The notes beneath the pieces are model-generated. The model made no database searches and was not told where the DNA came from. It saw only the letters and a list, made by a program, of their open reading frames with translations. A stretch of 64,000 nt of DNA from Streptomyces kanamyceticus. Its GTDB lineage: Bacteria > Actinomycetota > Actinomycetes > Streptomycetales > Streptomycetaceae. The translations under genes were made by a program, and so were the position numbers. The first letter of the stretch is position 1. The number at the start of each line of letters is the position of its first letter. The DNA lies in the NCBI RefSeq assembly GCF_008704495.1, contig NZ_CP023699.1:5456001-5520000 (forward strand). Reading direction: 5' to 3'. This document shows, one piece after another, positions 17,845-25,947 of the stretch.

Positions 17845-18606
17845 ATGGCCGACGCACCGTACAAGCTGATCCTCCTCCGCCACGGCGAGAGCGAATGGAA
17901 CGCGAAGAACCTGTTCACCGGCTGGGTGGACGTCAACCTCAACGAGAAGGGCGAGAAGGAGGCGGTCCGCGGCGGTGAGCTGCTCAAGGACGCCGGCCTG
18001 CTCCCCGACGTGGTCCACACGTCACTCCAGAAGCGAGCGATCCGCACCGCGCAGCTCGCCCTGGAATCGGCTGACCGCCACTGGATCCCGGTCCACCGCA
18101 GCTGGCGCCTGAACGAGCGCCACTACGGCGCCCTCCAGGGCAAGGACAAGGCCCAGACCCTGGCCGAGTTCGGCGAGGAGCAGTTCATGCTCTGGCGCCG
18201 CTCGTACGACACCCCGCCCCCGGCGCTCGACCGCGACGCGGAGTACTCCCAGTTCTCCGACCCCCGCTACGCCACGCTCCCGCCCGAGCTGCGCCCCCAG
18301 ACGGAGTGCCTCAAGGACGTCGTCGTCCGCATGCTCCCGTACTGGTTCGACGGCATCGTCCCCGACCTCCTCACGGGCAAGACGGTCCTGGTAGCGGCCC
18401 ACGGCAACAGCCTCCGCGCCCTGGTCAAGCACCTGGACGGCATCTCCGACGAGGACATCGCGGGCCTGAACATCCCGACGGGCATCCCGCTCTCGTACGA
18501 ACTGGACGCCGAGTTCAAGCCGCTGAAGGCCGGGGGCACGTACCTCGACCCGGACGCGGCGAAGGCGGCGATCGAGGCGGTCAAGAACCAGGGCAAGAAG
18601 AAGTAG
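17845..18606 (+). CDS. gpmA: 2,3-bisphosphoglycerate-dependent phosphoglycerate mutase
   Basis: 253 aa glycolytic enzyme interconverting 3- and 2-phosphoglycerate. The phospho-acceptor His13 lies in [10 protein letters not shown], followed by [19 protein letters not shown], the [14 protein letters not shown] active-site stretch and the second His in [19 protein letters not shown]. Length and motifs match dPGM (GpmA), not the cofactor-independent type. A TTAGGCT -10-like box lies about 14 bp before the ATG, so the mRNA may be leaderless. A strong terminator follows. Confidence 0.96.
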   Translation: MADAPYKLILLRHGESEWNAKNLFTGWVDVNLNEKGEKEAVRGGELLKDAGLLPDVVHTSLQKRAIRTAQLALESADRHWIPVHRSWRLNERHYGALQGKDKAQTLAEFGEEQFMLWRRSYDTPPPALDRDAEYSQFSDPRYATLPPELRPQTECLKDVVVRMLPYWFDGIVPDLLTGKTVLVAAHGNSLRALVKHLDGISDEDIAGLNIPTGIPLSYELDAEFKPLKAGGTYLDPDAAKAAIEAVKNQGKKK

Positions 18607-18620
18607 CCCCGACCCGCTTC

Positions 18621-18662
18621 AAGCCCCCTGCCTGCGGATTCTCCGCTGGTGAGGGGGCTTTT
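18621..18662 (+). terminator. Rho-independent terminator of gpmA
   Basis: Arms AAGCCCCCT and AGGGGGCTT flank a 22-nt apical region that contains its own small hairpin, ending in TTTT. It sits 15 bp after the gpmA stop. Confidence 0.85.
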
Positions 18663-18707
18663 CGCTGGAGACGGACGGCGTGAGTGGTTGTCCTGCCCGC
18701 TGACGCG

Positions 18708-19151
18708 TCAGAGGGGGAGGTCGTCGGGCAGTACCCGGAATGCCTTGTGGCGGCCGAGAGGGCGTACGGCGCGGAAGTCGCGGCGGTCGAGGGCGAGGAT
18801 CGCATCGGTTTCGTAGTCGGCTGCGAGGGCCACGTTCACCGCGTCGGCGAGGTCGAGGTCCAGCGCGTTGTAGCGCGCGCGGACGGACTGGGCGGTGCCC
18901 AGGTGGGTCTCCGTGATCTCCGGTGCGACGATGCGGCCCCGCCTCATCCAGTGCCGGATGTCGTCGATCGCGCTGTGCGCGGCCTCCCGGCCCAGTTCGC
19001 GCGTCGCGACGTGGTCGAGTTCGGCGAGCAGGAGCGGGGACAGGACGAGGAGGCCGGCGGCGAGGATCGCCTCGTTGGCCGCGGCGTGCTCCGGGTGCGT
19101 GGAGTCGAGAGCGGCCAGCAGGCCGGAGGTGTCGGCGATGACGATGATCAC
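18708..19151 (-). CDS. VapC-type PIN-domain toxin
   Basis: 147 aa PIN-domain RNase. The acidic tetrad is visible: Asp in VIADTSGLLAAL, Glu in LLAELDHV, Asp in LDLADAVNVALA and Asp in DAILALDRRDF. Family role: endoribonuclease (often cutting tRNA or rRNA) neutralised by the cognate antitoxin. It follows the RHH antitoxin with a 4-bp ATGA overlap, so it is produced by translational coupling. It is intact by every visible criterion. Confidence 0.9.
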   Translation of the reverse strand: MIIVIADTSGLLAALDSTHPEHAAANEAILAAGLLVLSPLLLAELDHVATRELGREAAHSAIDDIRHWMRRGRIVAPEITETHLGTAQSVRARYNALDLDLADAVNVALAADYETDAILALDRRDFRAVRPLGRHKAFRVLPDDLPL

Positions 19152-19420
19152 GCGGCGGTTCCGGGACCGGCATCGGAGTCGGTCTCGCGGCGGACCGCGT
19201 CGGCGACCGTGTCGCGGACCTCGGCCCTGGACTGCGTACGGCCCGACCCCTCGAAGGTGCGCGAGAACAAGGGCTCGTCCCAGACGCGATTCGCCATGGC
19301 CGCCAGGTGGATGCCCTGGCGGATGATCTCGGCCTCGCTTATCCCTCTGCGCTTGGCCGCCTCCTTGATGATCGCCAGATCCTCAGGGTCCGCGTAGACA
19401 TTCGTGCGCTTCATGGACAT
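19148..19420 (-). CDS. Ribbon-helix-helix antitoxin (VapB/CopG type)
   Basis: 90 aa. Residues 1-45 are a classic RHH fold (MKRTNVYADPEDLAIIKEAA, then KRRGISEAEIIRQGIHLAAM). The C-terminal half is charged and probably disordered, the part that wraps the toxin. The start may be the ATG at 19420 or the second ATG at 19414. The gene is preceded by direct repeats that look like its own operator, consistent with the conditional autoregulation of type II modules. Confidence 0.88.
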   Translation of the reverse strand: MSMKRTNVYADPEDLAIIKEAAKRRGISEAEIIRQGIHLAAMANRVWDEPLFSRTFEGSGRTQSRAEVRDTVADAVRRETDSDAGPGTAA

Positions 19421-19451
19421 GTACCAAGCTTAGTCCATGTACCAGATTAGG
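19419..19451. promoter_or_regulatory. Direct-repeat operator of the toxin-antitoxin operon
   Basis: Two copies of CATGTACCA followed by a TTAG block (19419-19434 and 19437-19451), 18 bp apart, overlap the antitoxin start region. RHH dimers bind tandem sites cooperatively, so this is the expected operator. The AT-richness stands out from the surroundings. Confidence 0.6.
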
Positions 19452-19530
19452 GTATGGCTTTCGCGCCTCCCGGCGAAGCCACGCGCGTAAGGTGCAGTCA
19501 TCGTCTACACATATTACGGAGGGGGCAGGG

Positions 19531-20181
19531 ATGGACGCCGGACTCATACGTTCATGGGTGGAGGGCTGGGTCGTCTCGCGCGGCGCCGCGGTGCCCGTCG
19601 TCGAGCCCTGGGGGTTCACCGTCGACGTCGGGCTGAGCGGGCACGTCACCCGGCACGTGATGGCCGATGCCGACGAGCCGTTGGTCCGCAAGCTGACGGA
19701 GACGGTCACCGCCCCGGGGACGTGGCTCAAGGTCTTTCTGCCGCGGGAGACCGTCGCCCCGTGGGTGGCGCCCGGCTGGCGCTTCGGCGACGACGGCTTC
19801 CTGATGTCGGCGCCGCTGCGCCCCACCGCCGCCGCGGCCCCCGAGGGATACGAGATACGCACCTGGACGCGCGGCGGCGTCACGCGCGTGCTCGTCCTGG
19901 GGCGGGACGGCGCGTTCGCCGCCCATGGGCAGGTCGCCGTGCCGGGCCCCGGGCGCACCGCCGTCTTCGACCAGATCGAGACCTCCGAGGCGCACCGCCG
20001 CAAGGGCCTCGGCAGCCTGGTCATGCGGACGTTGGGGAACGTCGCCGCCGCAGAGGGCTCCTCGGCCGCGGTGCTTGGCGCGACGGACGAGGGGCGGGCG
20101 CTGTACGAGTTCCTGGGCTGGCGCACCCACGGCCCGCTGACCAGCCTGGTCCGCGAGGCTCCCGCTGCCCGGGGTGCGTGA
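19531..20181 (+). CDS. GNAT-family N-acetyltransferase
   Basis: 216 aa starting at an ATG 4 bp after GGAGGGGGCAGG. The N-terminal half carries a divergent domain (SRGAAVPVVEPWGFTVDVG) seen in a Streptomyces subfamily. The C-terminal half is the acetyl-CoA fold: AVFDQIETSEAHRRKGLGSL (motif A, R-x-x-G-L-G) and AAVLGATDEGRALYEFLGWR (motif B). The substrate is unknown. It is transcribed away from the toxin-antitoxin operon. Confidence 0.88.
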   Translation: MDAGLIRSWVEGWVVSRGAAVPVVEPWGFTVDVGLSGHVTRHVMADADEPLVRKLTETVTAPGTWLKVFLPRETVAPWVAPGWRFGDDGFLMSAPLRPTAAAAPEGYEIRTWTRGGVTRVLVLGRDGAFAAHGQVAVPGPGRTAVFDQIETSEAHRRKGLGSLVMRTLGNVAAAEGSSAAVLGATDEGRALYEFLGWRTHGPLTSLVREAPAARGA

Positions 20182-20214
20182 AGGGCGCCACGCGCGTTCC
20201 CCCAGAATGCCCGC

Positions 20215-20874
20215 ATGGACGCGGGACTTGCAGCAATCCTCGGCGCGGCAGTGGGAGCTTGCGGAACGGCCGTCGCGGCCGGTGTGAGCGGGTTCTTCGC
20301 GCGATCCCAGATGGCGCAGCAACTGGCGGCCCAGCACCGGCAGATGGAGCGGCAGATACACGCCGATCTCGCGACGCAGATGCGGGAGCCCCGACGAGAG
20401 GCCTACATCGCCTTCGCGGCAGAGGTGGGACGGCAGTTGGATGCGCTGTGGTGGGCCCATCACGCGTTGTCGGCGCGGCCGCCCGAACGGGAGGCCGCCG
20501 CCGAGCAGTTGCGGGTCTTCGGGCCTTCGGACAGCACGGCGTACGAAGGCGTTCTGCTGGAGGGGCCCGAAGAAGTCGCCCACGCCGCCTCGGTCCTGTC
20601 CGCGGCGGTCCACAGGGCGCGGTGCGCCGCCCTCGTCTGGTTCGAGTGGGACGAGAGCGTCGCGCCTGCCGAGACTTCCCCACCTGCCGAGCCGCGCGAT
20701 CTCGCGGCCGAGCTGACGCAGGCCCACGACGTCGCCCAGAAGGCCAGACGCGACTTCCGACTCCTCGCGATGGACGCCATCCGGGCCGACGGCGCCCACG
20801 CCGAGGGCGAGCAGGCGCACGCGCGGACCGCCGCGATCCACCAGGCGCTGGGACGACCCGGCTGGGGTAGGTAG
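20215..20874 (+). CDS. Hypothetical protein with N-terminal membrane anchor
   Basis: 219 aa. Residues 4-28 (GLAAILGAAVGACGTAVAAG) form one hydrophobic segment, followed by a charged helical/coiled region (QQLAAQHRQMERQIHADLAT). It looks like a small bitopic membrane protein with a cytoplasmic helical domain. No named domain is recognised. It begins 33 bp after the GNAT gene on the same strand and may be co-transcribed. Confidence 0.7.
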   Translation: MDAGLAAILGAAVGACGTAVAAGVSGFFARSQMAQQLAAQHRQMERQIHADLATQMREPRREAYIAFAAEVGRQLDALWWAHHALSARPPEREAAAEQLRVFGPSDSTAYEGVLLEGPEEVAHAASVLSAAVHRARCAALVWFEWDESVAPAETSPPAEPRDLAAELTQAHDVAQKARRDFRLLAMDAIRADGAHAEGEQAHARTAAIHQALGRPGWGR

Positions 20875-20906
20875 AACAGGTCAGGGGAGTGCAGCGGAGC
20901 GGACCG

Positions 20907-21140
20907 TCACGGTGTGCCCGACCGCGAGATTCCCTGCGCCACCTGCCCCGTCGTCTCCAGGATCCACTGGCCGAAGCCGGTCGGGGCGACCAGTACCCCG
21001 AAGACCAGCACGATGGCCACGGTCAGCTGCTCGTCGCTCCGCTTTCTGGCCTGTGTGCGTCTGCGCAATCGCAAGACGATGATCACAGCAAGCAGAACCG
21101 CCACATTGATCGTCAGAATCACCGGGGCCAGCCCTCCCAT
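20907..21140 (-). CDS. Small two-helix membrane protein (77 aa)
   Basis: Two hydrophobic segments, APVILTINVAVLLAVIIVL (residues 5-23) and LTVAIVLVFGVLVAPTGFG (about 39-57), are joined by a strongly basic loop RLRRRTQARKRSDE. That pattern (positive-inside hairpin) is unlikely to arise by chance. The ATG at 21140 is the only good start; the ribosome site is weak. Function is unknown. It is convergent with the preceding gene. Confidence 0.55.
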   Translation of the reverse strand: MGGLAPVILTINVAVLLAVIIVLRLRRRTQARKRSDEQLTVAIVLVFGVLVAPTGFGQWILETTGQVAQGISRSGTP

Positions 21141-21255
21141 CAGGCGCGACGCAACGTCCCGGCTTTCCTGTGTACCGTGAACACACCCCCGTGACGGGCC
21201 AGTTGCCCGGGGTTGGCGTCAAAGCGCTCACCCCGGGCCGGAACGGCGTACTGGC

Positions 21256-23244
21256 TCAGCGCGTGAAGTTGAGGTACTTCCACGCCCCGTGCGTCGTCGA
21301 GTTGACGTTGTCACCCGAGCTGCCGTTCACGTACGACGAGCGGATGCGGGCACGGATGCCCGATTCGCCGGGGGCGCCGAGGCGGACCGGCGAGGTGCCG
21401 TCGGCGTAGAGCGCGAAGTACTCCGAGCCGGTGGAGTGCCACTTGCGGTCCGGGCCGTAGACCTGGACCTCGAAGCGCTGCTTGCGGCCCTTGTAGTACG
21501 TCATCTTCGTGGAGAGCACCGGATCGGTGTTCTTGTGGAAGTAGTGGTACGTCGTGGAGCCGATCTTGGCCGTCTTGTAGTGCTGGGAGACGGTGCTGGA
21601 GATCTTGACCTTGGCGTACGCCGTGGACGTGGCCTTCTTGGAGGCGTACCGCGCGTCTCCGGAGAAGACGGCCGTGACCACCGTGTCCCGCTTCATGTCG
21701 ACCGTCGCCGACAGGTCGCCGCGGGAGTTGACCTTGGCCTTCTTGATGAGTTTGTTGGGCTTGTCGCCGCCGTACGGGTCGGCCCAGATCTCGACCGTGC
21801 GGTTCTTGTACGTGCTGCCGAGGTGCGCGGTGAAGGAGACGTCGGCGCCGTAGGAGTAGACGTTGCCGTTCTTGTTCAGGGTCAGCTTCGTCGCGGAGCG
21901 GGAGACCTCCACCGCGTCCGTCGCGGACGTCGCGGCGTGCGTGGCGTCACCGGCGTACGCGACCTTGTAGGTCACCTTGCCGCCCGCGGGCGGGGTGTCC
22001 TTGAAGGAGAAGGAGCCGTCCGCCTTGGTCTTCACCGAGGGCAGTGCCTTGCCCGGGGAGGGCGATTCGACGTCGGTGCGCGTCACCGTCAGGGAGGTGC
22101 CCGCCGGGATGCCCGCCCCGGTGAGCTTGCCCTTGACGGTGAGGGACTTGGCCCGCGGTGCCTTCTCCGGAGCGGTCACCGTGAGCTTCGGCAGGGACTT
22201 GGCCGGGTCGTTGAAGACCCGCAGCGAGAAGGCGCCCTCGCTGTTGGAGGAGACCGCGAACAGCTTGCTGCCGTCCGGCGCCCAGGCCAGGCCGCCCTCG
22301 GCGAGGGTGTCGCCGCCGCTGCTGTGACCGGTGTTGGGGAACTCGTACTCGCGGACCTTGGACCACTGGCCCTGCTTGTAGATGTGGACGTCGGGCCCGT
22401 ACCAGGAGGAGGTGCCCGCGGCCACGGTGCCGTCCGGGGCGATGTCCACGGCCGCGCCGTAGTCCCCGGAGTTGTACCGGCCCACGGGGGACAGGTCCTT
22501 GGTGGAGTACACCGGGTGGTAGTACGGGGACCCGCTGGCCGTGACGACCTGCGTGCCGTCGGGGGAGACCGCGATGTCGTCGAAGGAGCCGCCCTCGACC
22601 GACTTGCTGACCACCGTCGTCGGCTTCTCGCCCGACACGTCGTACACGGTCAGGGTGTCGTTGCTGGTGTCCCTCTCGCCCGCCACCAGGATCCCCGAAT
22701 CGGGGTCGGAGCCGAGCTCGGGAGCGGCGTAGAAGCTCGCGTCGCCGTCCTGGCCGAGCGCGACGACCGGCTCGTCCCCGGAGAGGTCGAGCGAGCCGAT
22801 GCCGCCCGCGGCGGAGGGCCCGTAGCCGAACCACAGCTTGCCGCTCGCGAGCGCGAGGGTGCGCGGCTTCTCCGCGCCGTCGAGCGCGTAGCTCGCGCTC
22901 CGCGTGTACGTGGACGTCTCCACGGAGACGATCCTGTTGAGCCCGGAGACCGCCGCGTACACCTGGCTGGAGTCCGGCGAGAGCGCGAGCCCGTCGACGT
23001 CCGGCAGGCCGTCCAGGGTCGCCTTGACGGCGCCCGTGTAGTCGGTGACGACGATCTTGCCGCCGCTCGGGTCGGAGACGTAGACGCGCTGGTGCTCCCC
23101 GTCCACCAGCACGTCGCCCGCCGACTTCACGTTCAGGAGCTTGGCCGAGTCGGCGGCGGCCGGACCCGACGTCATCGCGACGAGGGCCGCGGAGCTGAAG
23201 AGGACCGCGAGCGCTGTCGCGGTCGAGATGGTGCGCGTACGCAC
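21256..23244 (-). CDS. Secreted beta-propeller protein with Ig-like repeats
   Basis: 662 aa from a GTG. It has a Sec signal peptide (TATALAVLFSSAALVAMTSGPAAADS, cleavage about residue 32). A YncE/WD40-like propeller (residues ~40-350, blades marked by GLALSPDSSQVYAAVSG, DIAVSPDGTQVVTASGS, GLAWAPDGSKLFAVSS) is followed by two or three Ig-like bacterial repeats (KLTVTAPEKAPRAKSLTVKG, then TKLTLNKNGNVYSYGADVSF). A Tyr/Lys-rich terminal beta domain ends WKYLNFTR. It is probably an extracellular adhesion or envelope scaffold. It stands as a single transcription unit. Confidence 0.85.
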   Translation of the reverse strand: MRTRTISTATALAVLFSSAALVAMTSGPAAADSAKLLNVKSAGDVLVDGEHQRVYVSDPSGGKIVVTDYTGAVKATLDGLPDVDGLALSPDSSQVYAAVSGLNRIVSVETSTYTRSASYALDGAEKPRTLALASGKLWFGYGPSAAGGIGSLDLSGDEPVVALGQDGDASFYAAPELGSDPDSGILVAGERDTSNDTLTVYDVSGEKPTTVVSKSVEGGSFDDIAVSPDGTQVVTASGSPYYHPVYSTKDLSPVGRYNSGDYGAAVDIAPDGTVAAGTSSWYGPDVHIYKQGQWSKVREYEFPNTGHSSGGDTLAEGGLAWAPDGSKLFAVSSNSEGAFSLRVFNDPAKSLPKLTVTAPEKAPRAKSLTVKGKLTGAGIPAGTSLTVTRTDVESPSPGKALPSVKTKADGSFSFKDTPPAGGKVTYKVAYAGDATHAATSATDAVEVSRSATKLTLNKNGNVYSYGADVSFTAHLGSTYKNRTVEIWADPYGGDKPNKLIKKAKVNSRGDLSATVDMKRDTVVTAVFSGDARYASKKATSTAYAKVKISSTVSQHYKTAKIGSTTYHYFHKNTDPVLSTKMTYYKGRKQRFEVQVYGPDRKWHSTGSEYFALYADGTSPVRLGAPGESGIRARIRSSYVNGSSGDNVNSTTHGAWKYLNFTR

Positions 23245-23478
23245 GATATGTGACCCCCCACATATGAAGATCCCAGGTCGGACGCCCGGGACGTGAACCC
23301 CCCGTTACAGCGCCCTCACATTAAGGCATTCCTGTGAAGGCCGTGAACGGAGTTTCGCCTGGGGCGCCACGGCACTCCGGGTCCGCCCACGCGCGCGTGC
23401 GCCGTTGACGCGCCCCTTCGCCCTGGGCATGCAATGGGCAATCAGGCAGTACGCCAGTACGCCTTCGAGGAGGAGACC

Positions 23479-23637
23479 ATGGCCGTGTCCCCCATGCCCC
23501 AACCCGTCCCCGAGCAGCCGACCTGCGCGCAGGCCCTGCCCGTGCTCGCCCTGCTCGGCTCCTGCGGTTGCGGCCCGGGCTGCAGCTGCGGCTGCCAGTC
23601 GGGCGGCAGCTGCCAGTGCGGCGGCGGCTGCGGCTGA
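23479..23637 (+). CDS. Cys/Gly-rich 52-aa peptide
   Basis: A short ORF with an unusually good start: GAGGAGG lies 5-11 bp before ATG. Residues 1-28 are ordinary (MAVSPMPQPVPEQPTCAQAL, then a hydrophobic LPVLALLG). The last 25 residues are almost only Cys, Gly, Ser and Gln, in C-x-C clusters with eight cysteines. A ninth Cys is at residue 16. The pattern suggests a metal-binding (metallothionein-like) or heavily cross-linked peptide. It has its own terminator and sits convergent to phoU. A longer in-frame start at 23434 is less likely. Not recognised as a named family. Confidence 0.65.
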   Translation: MAVSPMPQPVPEQPTCAQALPVLALLGSCGCGPGCSCGCQSGGSCQCGGGCG

Positions 23638-23652
23638 CAGCTGACGCACGCG

Positions 23653-23689
23653 TGCCCCGTGCCACCGGTCATCCCGGCGGCACGGGGCA
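23653..23689. terminator. Bidirectional hairpin terminator between the Cys-rich peptide and phoU
   Basis: A perfect 11-bp stem, TGCCCCGTGCC with GGCACGGGGCA, and a 15-nt loop, 16 bp after the peptide stop and 45 bp beyond the phoU stop. Confidence 0.8.
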
Positions 23690-23733
23690 CGTACCCGCGA
23701 AGAGCGCGAAGAGCGCGAAGAGGACGTGTAGGG

Positions 23734-24414
23734 CTACGCCCCCTCCACCGGCGTCCCCGTCGGCTGGATCTCGTCCGCGTGCTCACCCGTGACCAGGTAC
23801 ACGACCCGCTTGGCGACCGACACCGCGTGGTCCGCGAAGCGCTCGTAGTAGCGGCCGAGCAGGGTGACGTCGACGGCCGTCTCGATGCCGTGCTTCCAGC
23901 GGTCGTCGATCAGGTGCTGGAAGAGCGTGCGGTGCAGCTGGTCCATCTCGTCGTCGTCCTGCTCCAGCTGGAGCGCGAGGTCGACGTCCTTGGTGATGAT
24001 GACCTCCGCGGCCTTCGCCATCAGGCGCTGGGCGAGCTGGCCCATCTCCAGGATGGTGGCGTGCAGGTCCTGGGGCACCGCGGAGTCGGGGAAGCGCAGC
24101 CGGGCCAGCTTGGCGACGTGCTGGGCGAGGTCGCCGGAGCGCTCCAGGTCGGCGCTCATCCGCAGCGAGGTGACCACGATGCGCAGATCCGTGGCGACCG
24201 GCTGCTGCCGCGCGAGCAGGGCTATCGCACGGGCCTCCAGGTCGTGCTGCAGGTCGTCGACCTTCTGGTCGGCCGCGATCACGCTCTCGGCCATCTTCAG
24301 ATCGGCGTCGAGCATGGCCGTCGTGGCGCGCCCGATCGCGGACCCGACCAGGCGGGCCATCTCGACCAGGCCCTCGCCGATCGAGTCAAGTTCCTCGTGG
24401 TACGCGTCCCGCAT
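23734..24414 (-). CDS. phoU: Phosphate signalling protein PhoU
   Basis: 226 aa, two tandem PhoU three-helix domains: EELDSIGEGLVEMARLVGSA opens the first, and the metal-site helices are ESVIAADQKVDDLQHDLEAR and (second repeat) DEMDQLHRTLFQHLIDDRWK. PhoU couples the Pst transporter to the PhoR sensor and keeps the Pho regulon off when phosphate is plentiful. It is divergent from phoR-phoP with a PHO-box array between, so PhoP controls both directions. Confidence 0.95.
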   Translation of the reverse strand: MRDAYHEELDSIGEGLVEMARLVGSAIGRATTAMLDADLKMAESVIAADQKVDDLQHDLEARAIALLARQQPVATDLRIVVTSLRMSADLERSGDLAQHVAKLARLRFPDSAVPQDLHATILEMGQLAQRLMAKAAEVIITKDVDLALQLEQDDDEMDQLHRTLFQHLIDDRWKHGIETAVDVTLLGRYYERFADHAVSVAKRVVYLVTGEHADEIQPTGTPVEGA

Positions 24415-24496
24415 GTGGCTGTCCCTCTCTCGTACGTCTCAGGGGGCTGGCCCCTACGCTCCCACGGTGTGGCCCGGACGCGTCCGTTTCCGGCAC

Positions 24497-24529
24497 CCCG
24501 AATGAACCACCACTGTCATCAAGGTGAAC
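24497..24529 (-). promoter_or_regulatory. PHO box (PhoP operator) between phoU and phoR
   Basis: On the minus strand three consecutive 11-nt units read GTTCACCTTGA, then TGACAGTGGTG, then GTTCATTCGGG. This is the Streptomyces PHO-box layout (11-nt direct repeats starting GTTCA, middle unit degenerate). It lies 83-115 bp before phoU. Further GTTCA/TGAAC half-sites occur at about 24565 and 24590-24610, nearer phoR. Known biology: PhoP~P activates its own operon and phoU here. Confidence 0.85.
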
Positions 24530-24687
24530 TGTGGGCGACGAGGGGCGAGGGTCCCGTCCAGGACGGTTCAGGACCGATCGCAAGAAATGAACCGGATCCG
24601 TCCCCTCGGTGAACTCTGGGCGACGAGTGTTCGAGGCGGCACTCGTATGGCTGTGACCGGCACTCACCTGGCGCATAACCTGGAGGC

Positions 24688-25947
24688 ATGGACGTGAACG
24701 CGGCGGTCGCCGCAGCGGCAGCGATCGCCGGGGTGTGCACCGGCGTGATCGCCATGCTGGCGTTTCGCTGGAGCGAACGCGACCAGAAACGCCCCACCCG
24801 AACCTCATTGCACACGGACCCGGTCCTGCCCCCCGGCGTCGACACGGTCCTCTCCGTGCTGCGCTCCTCCGCCGTCGTCCTCGACGAGGCGGACAGCGTG
24901 GTCAAGGCGAGCTCCGCGGCGTACGCGCTCGGCCTGGTCCGCGGCGGCAAGCTCGCCGTGGACCCGATGCTGCAGATGGCCCGCGACACCCGCCGCGACG
25001 GGGAGATACGCCAGGTCGAGCTCGATCTGCCCCGGCGCGGCACCGGACGCGGCGAGGCCCTCGCGGTCTCCGCCCGCGTGGCGCCGCTCGGCTCCCGGCT
25101 CGTGCTCCTGCTCGTCGAGGACCTCACGGAGGCCCGCCGCATCGAGGCGGTGCGCCGTGACTTCGTCGCGAACGTGAGCCACGAGCTGAAGACCCCGGTA
25201 GGCGCCCTGTCGCTCCTCTCCGAAGCGGTCATGGACGCCTCGGACGACCCCGAGGCCGTCGAGCGCTTCGCGGGCCGCATGCAGATCGAGGCGACCCGCC
25301 TGACCAGCCTCGTACAGGAGCTGATCGACCTCTCCCGGGTCCAGAACGACGACCCCCTGGAGGACGCCGAACCGGTACGGGTCGACGAACTGGTGGCGGA
25401 GGCGATCGACCGCAGCAGGCACCAGGCGTCCCACAAACAGATCACCATGGCGGCGGGAGGCACCGCTGACCTGCAGATCTGGGGCAACCGCGGCCAGCTC
25501 GCCGCGGCACTCGGCAACCTCGTCGAGAACGCCGTGAACTACAGCCCCGCCCGCACCCGCGTGGGCATAGCCGCCCGCCGGGTCACCGCACCCGGCGGCG
25601 ATCTCATCGAGGTGGCGGTCACCGACCAGGGCATCGGCATCTCCGACAAGGACAAGGAGCGCATCTTCGAGCGCTTCTACCGCGTCGACCCGGCCCGCTC
25701 GCGGGCCACCGGCGGCACCGGCCTCGGCCTCGCCATCGTCAAGCACGTAGCCGCCTCGCACGGCGGGGAAGTCACCGTGTGGAGCTCCGAGGGTCAGGGC
25801 TCCACCTTCACCCTGCGGCTGCCAGAGGCAGCCGCGCACCGCGACCGCGGACCAGGTCAAGGCGGTGGCGCACTCGACGACGAGAGCGTCCTGTCCGACG
25901 AGACCACCACGTACGAACCCATTCCTGCCCCGGAGGTCCTTCCGTGA
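24688..25947 (+). CDS. phoR: Phosphate sensor histidine kinase
   Basis: 419 aa. It has one N-terminal membrane helix (residues 5-26), a PAS-like sensor region (about 50-145) and a HisKA domain with phospho-accepting His165 in NVSHELKTPVGALS. HATPase boxes are NLVENAVNYS (N), VTDQGIGISDKDKERIF (G1), RFYRV (F) and GGTGLGLAIVKHVA (G2). The single membrane helix and SenX3-like order match Streptomyces PhoR. The stop overlaps the phoP start by GTGA, so kinase and regulator are made together. Confidence 0.95.
   Translation: MDVNAAVAAAAAIAGVCTGVIAMLAFRWSERDQKRPTRTSLHTDPVLPPGVDTVLSVLRSSAVVLDEADSVVKASSAAYALGLVRGGKLAVDPMLQMARDTRRDGEIRQVELDLPRRGTGRGEALAVSARVAPLGSRLVLLLVEDLTEARRIEAVRRDFVANVSHELKTPVGALSLLSEAVMDASDDPEAVERFAGRMQIEATRLTSLVQELIDLSRVQNDDPLEDAEPVRVDELVAEAIDRSRHQASHKQITMAAGGTADLQIWGNRGQLAAALGNLVENAVNYSPARTRVGIAARRVTAPGGDLIEVAVTDQGIGISDKDKERIFERFYRVDPARSRATGGTGLGLAIVKHVAASHGGEVTVWSSEGQGSTFTLRLPEAAAHRDRGPGQGGGALDDESVLSDETTTYEPIPAPEVLP

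Noticed and set aside
21289..23253. Long plus-strand frame opposite the secreted propeller gene
   Set aside because: Shadow frame; the minus strand has a signal peptide and clear repeated propeller motifs.
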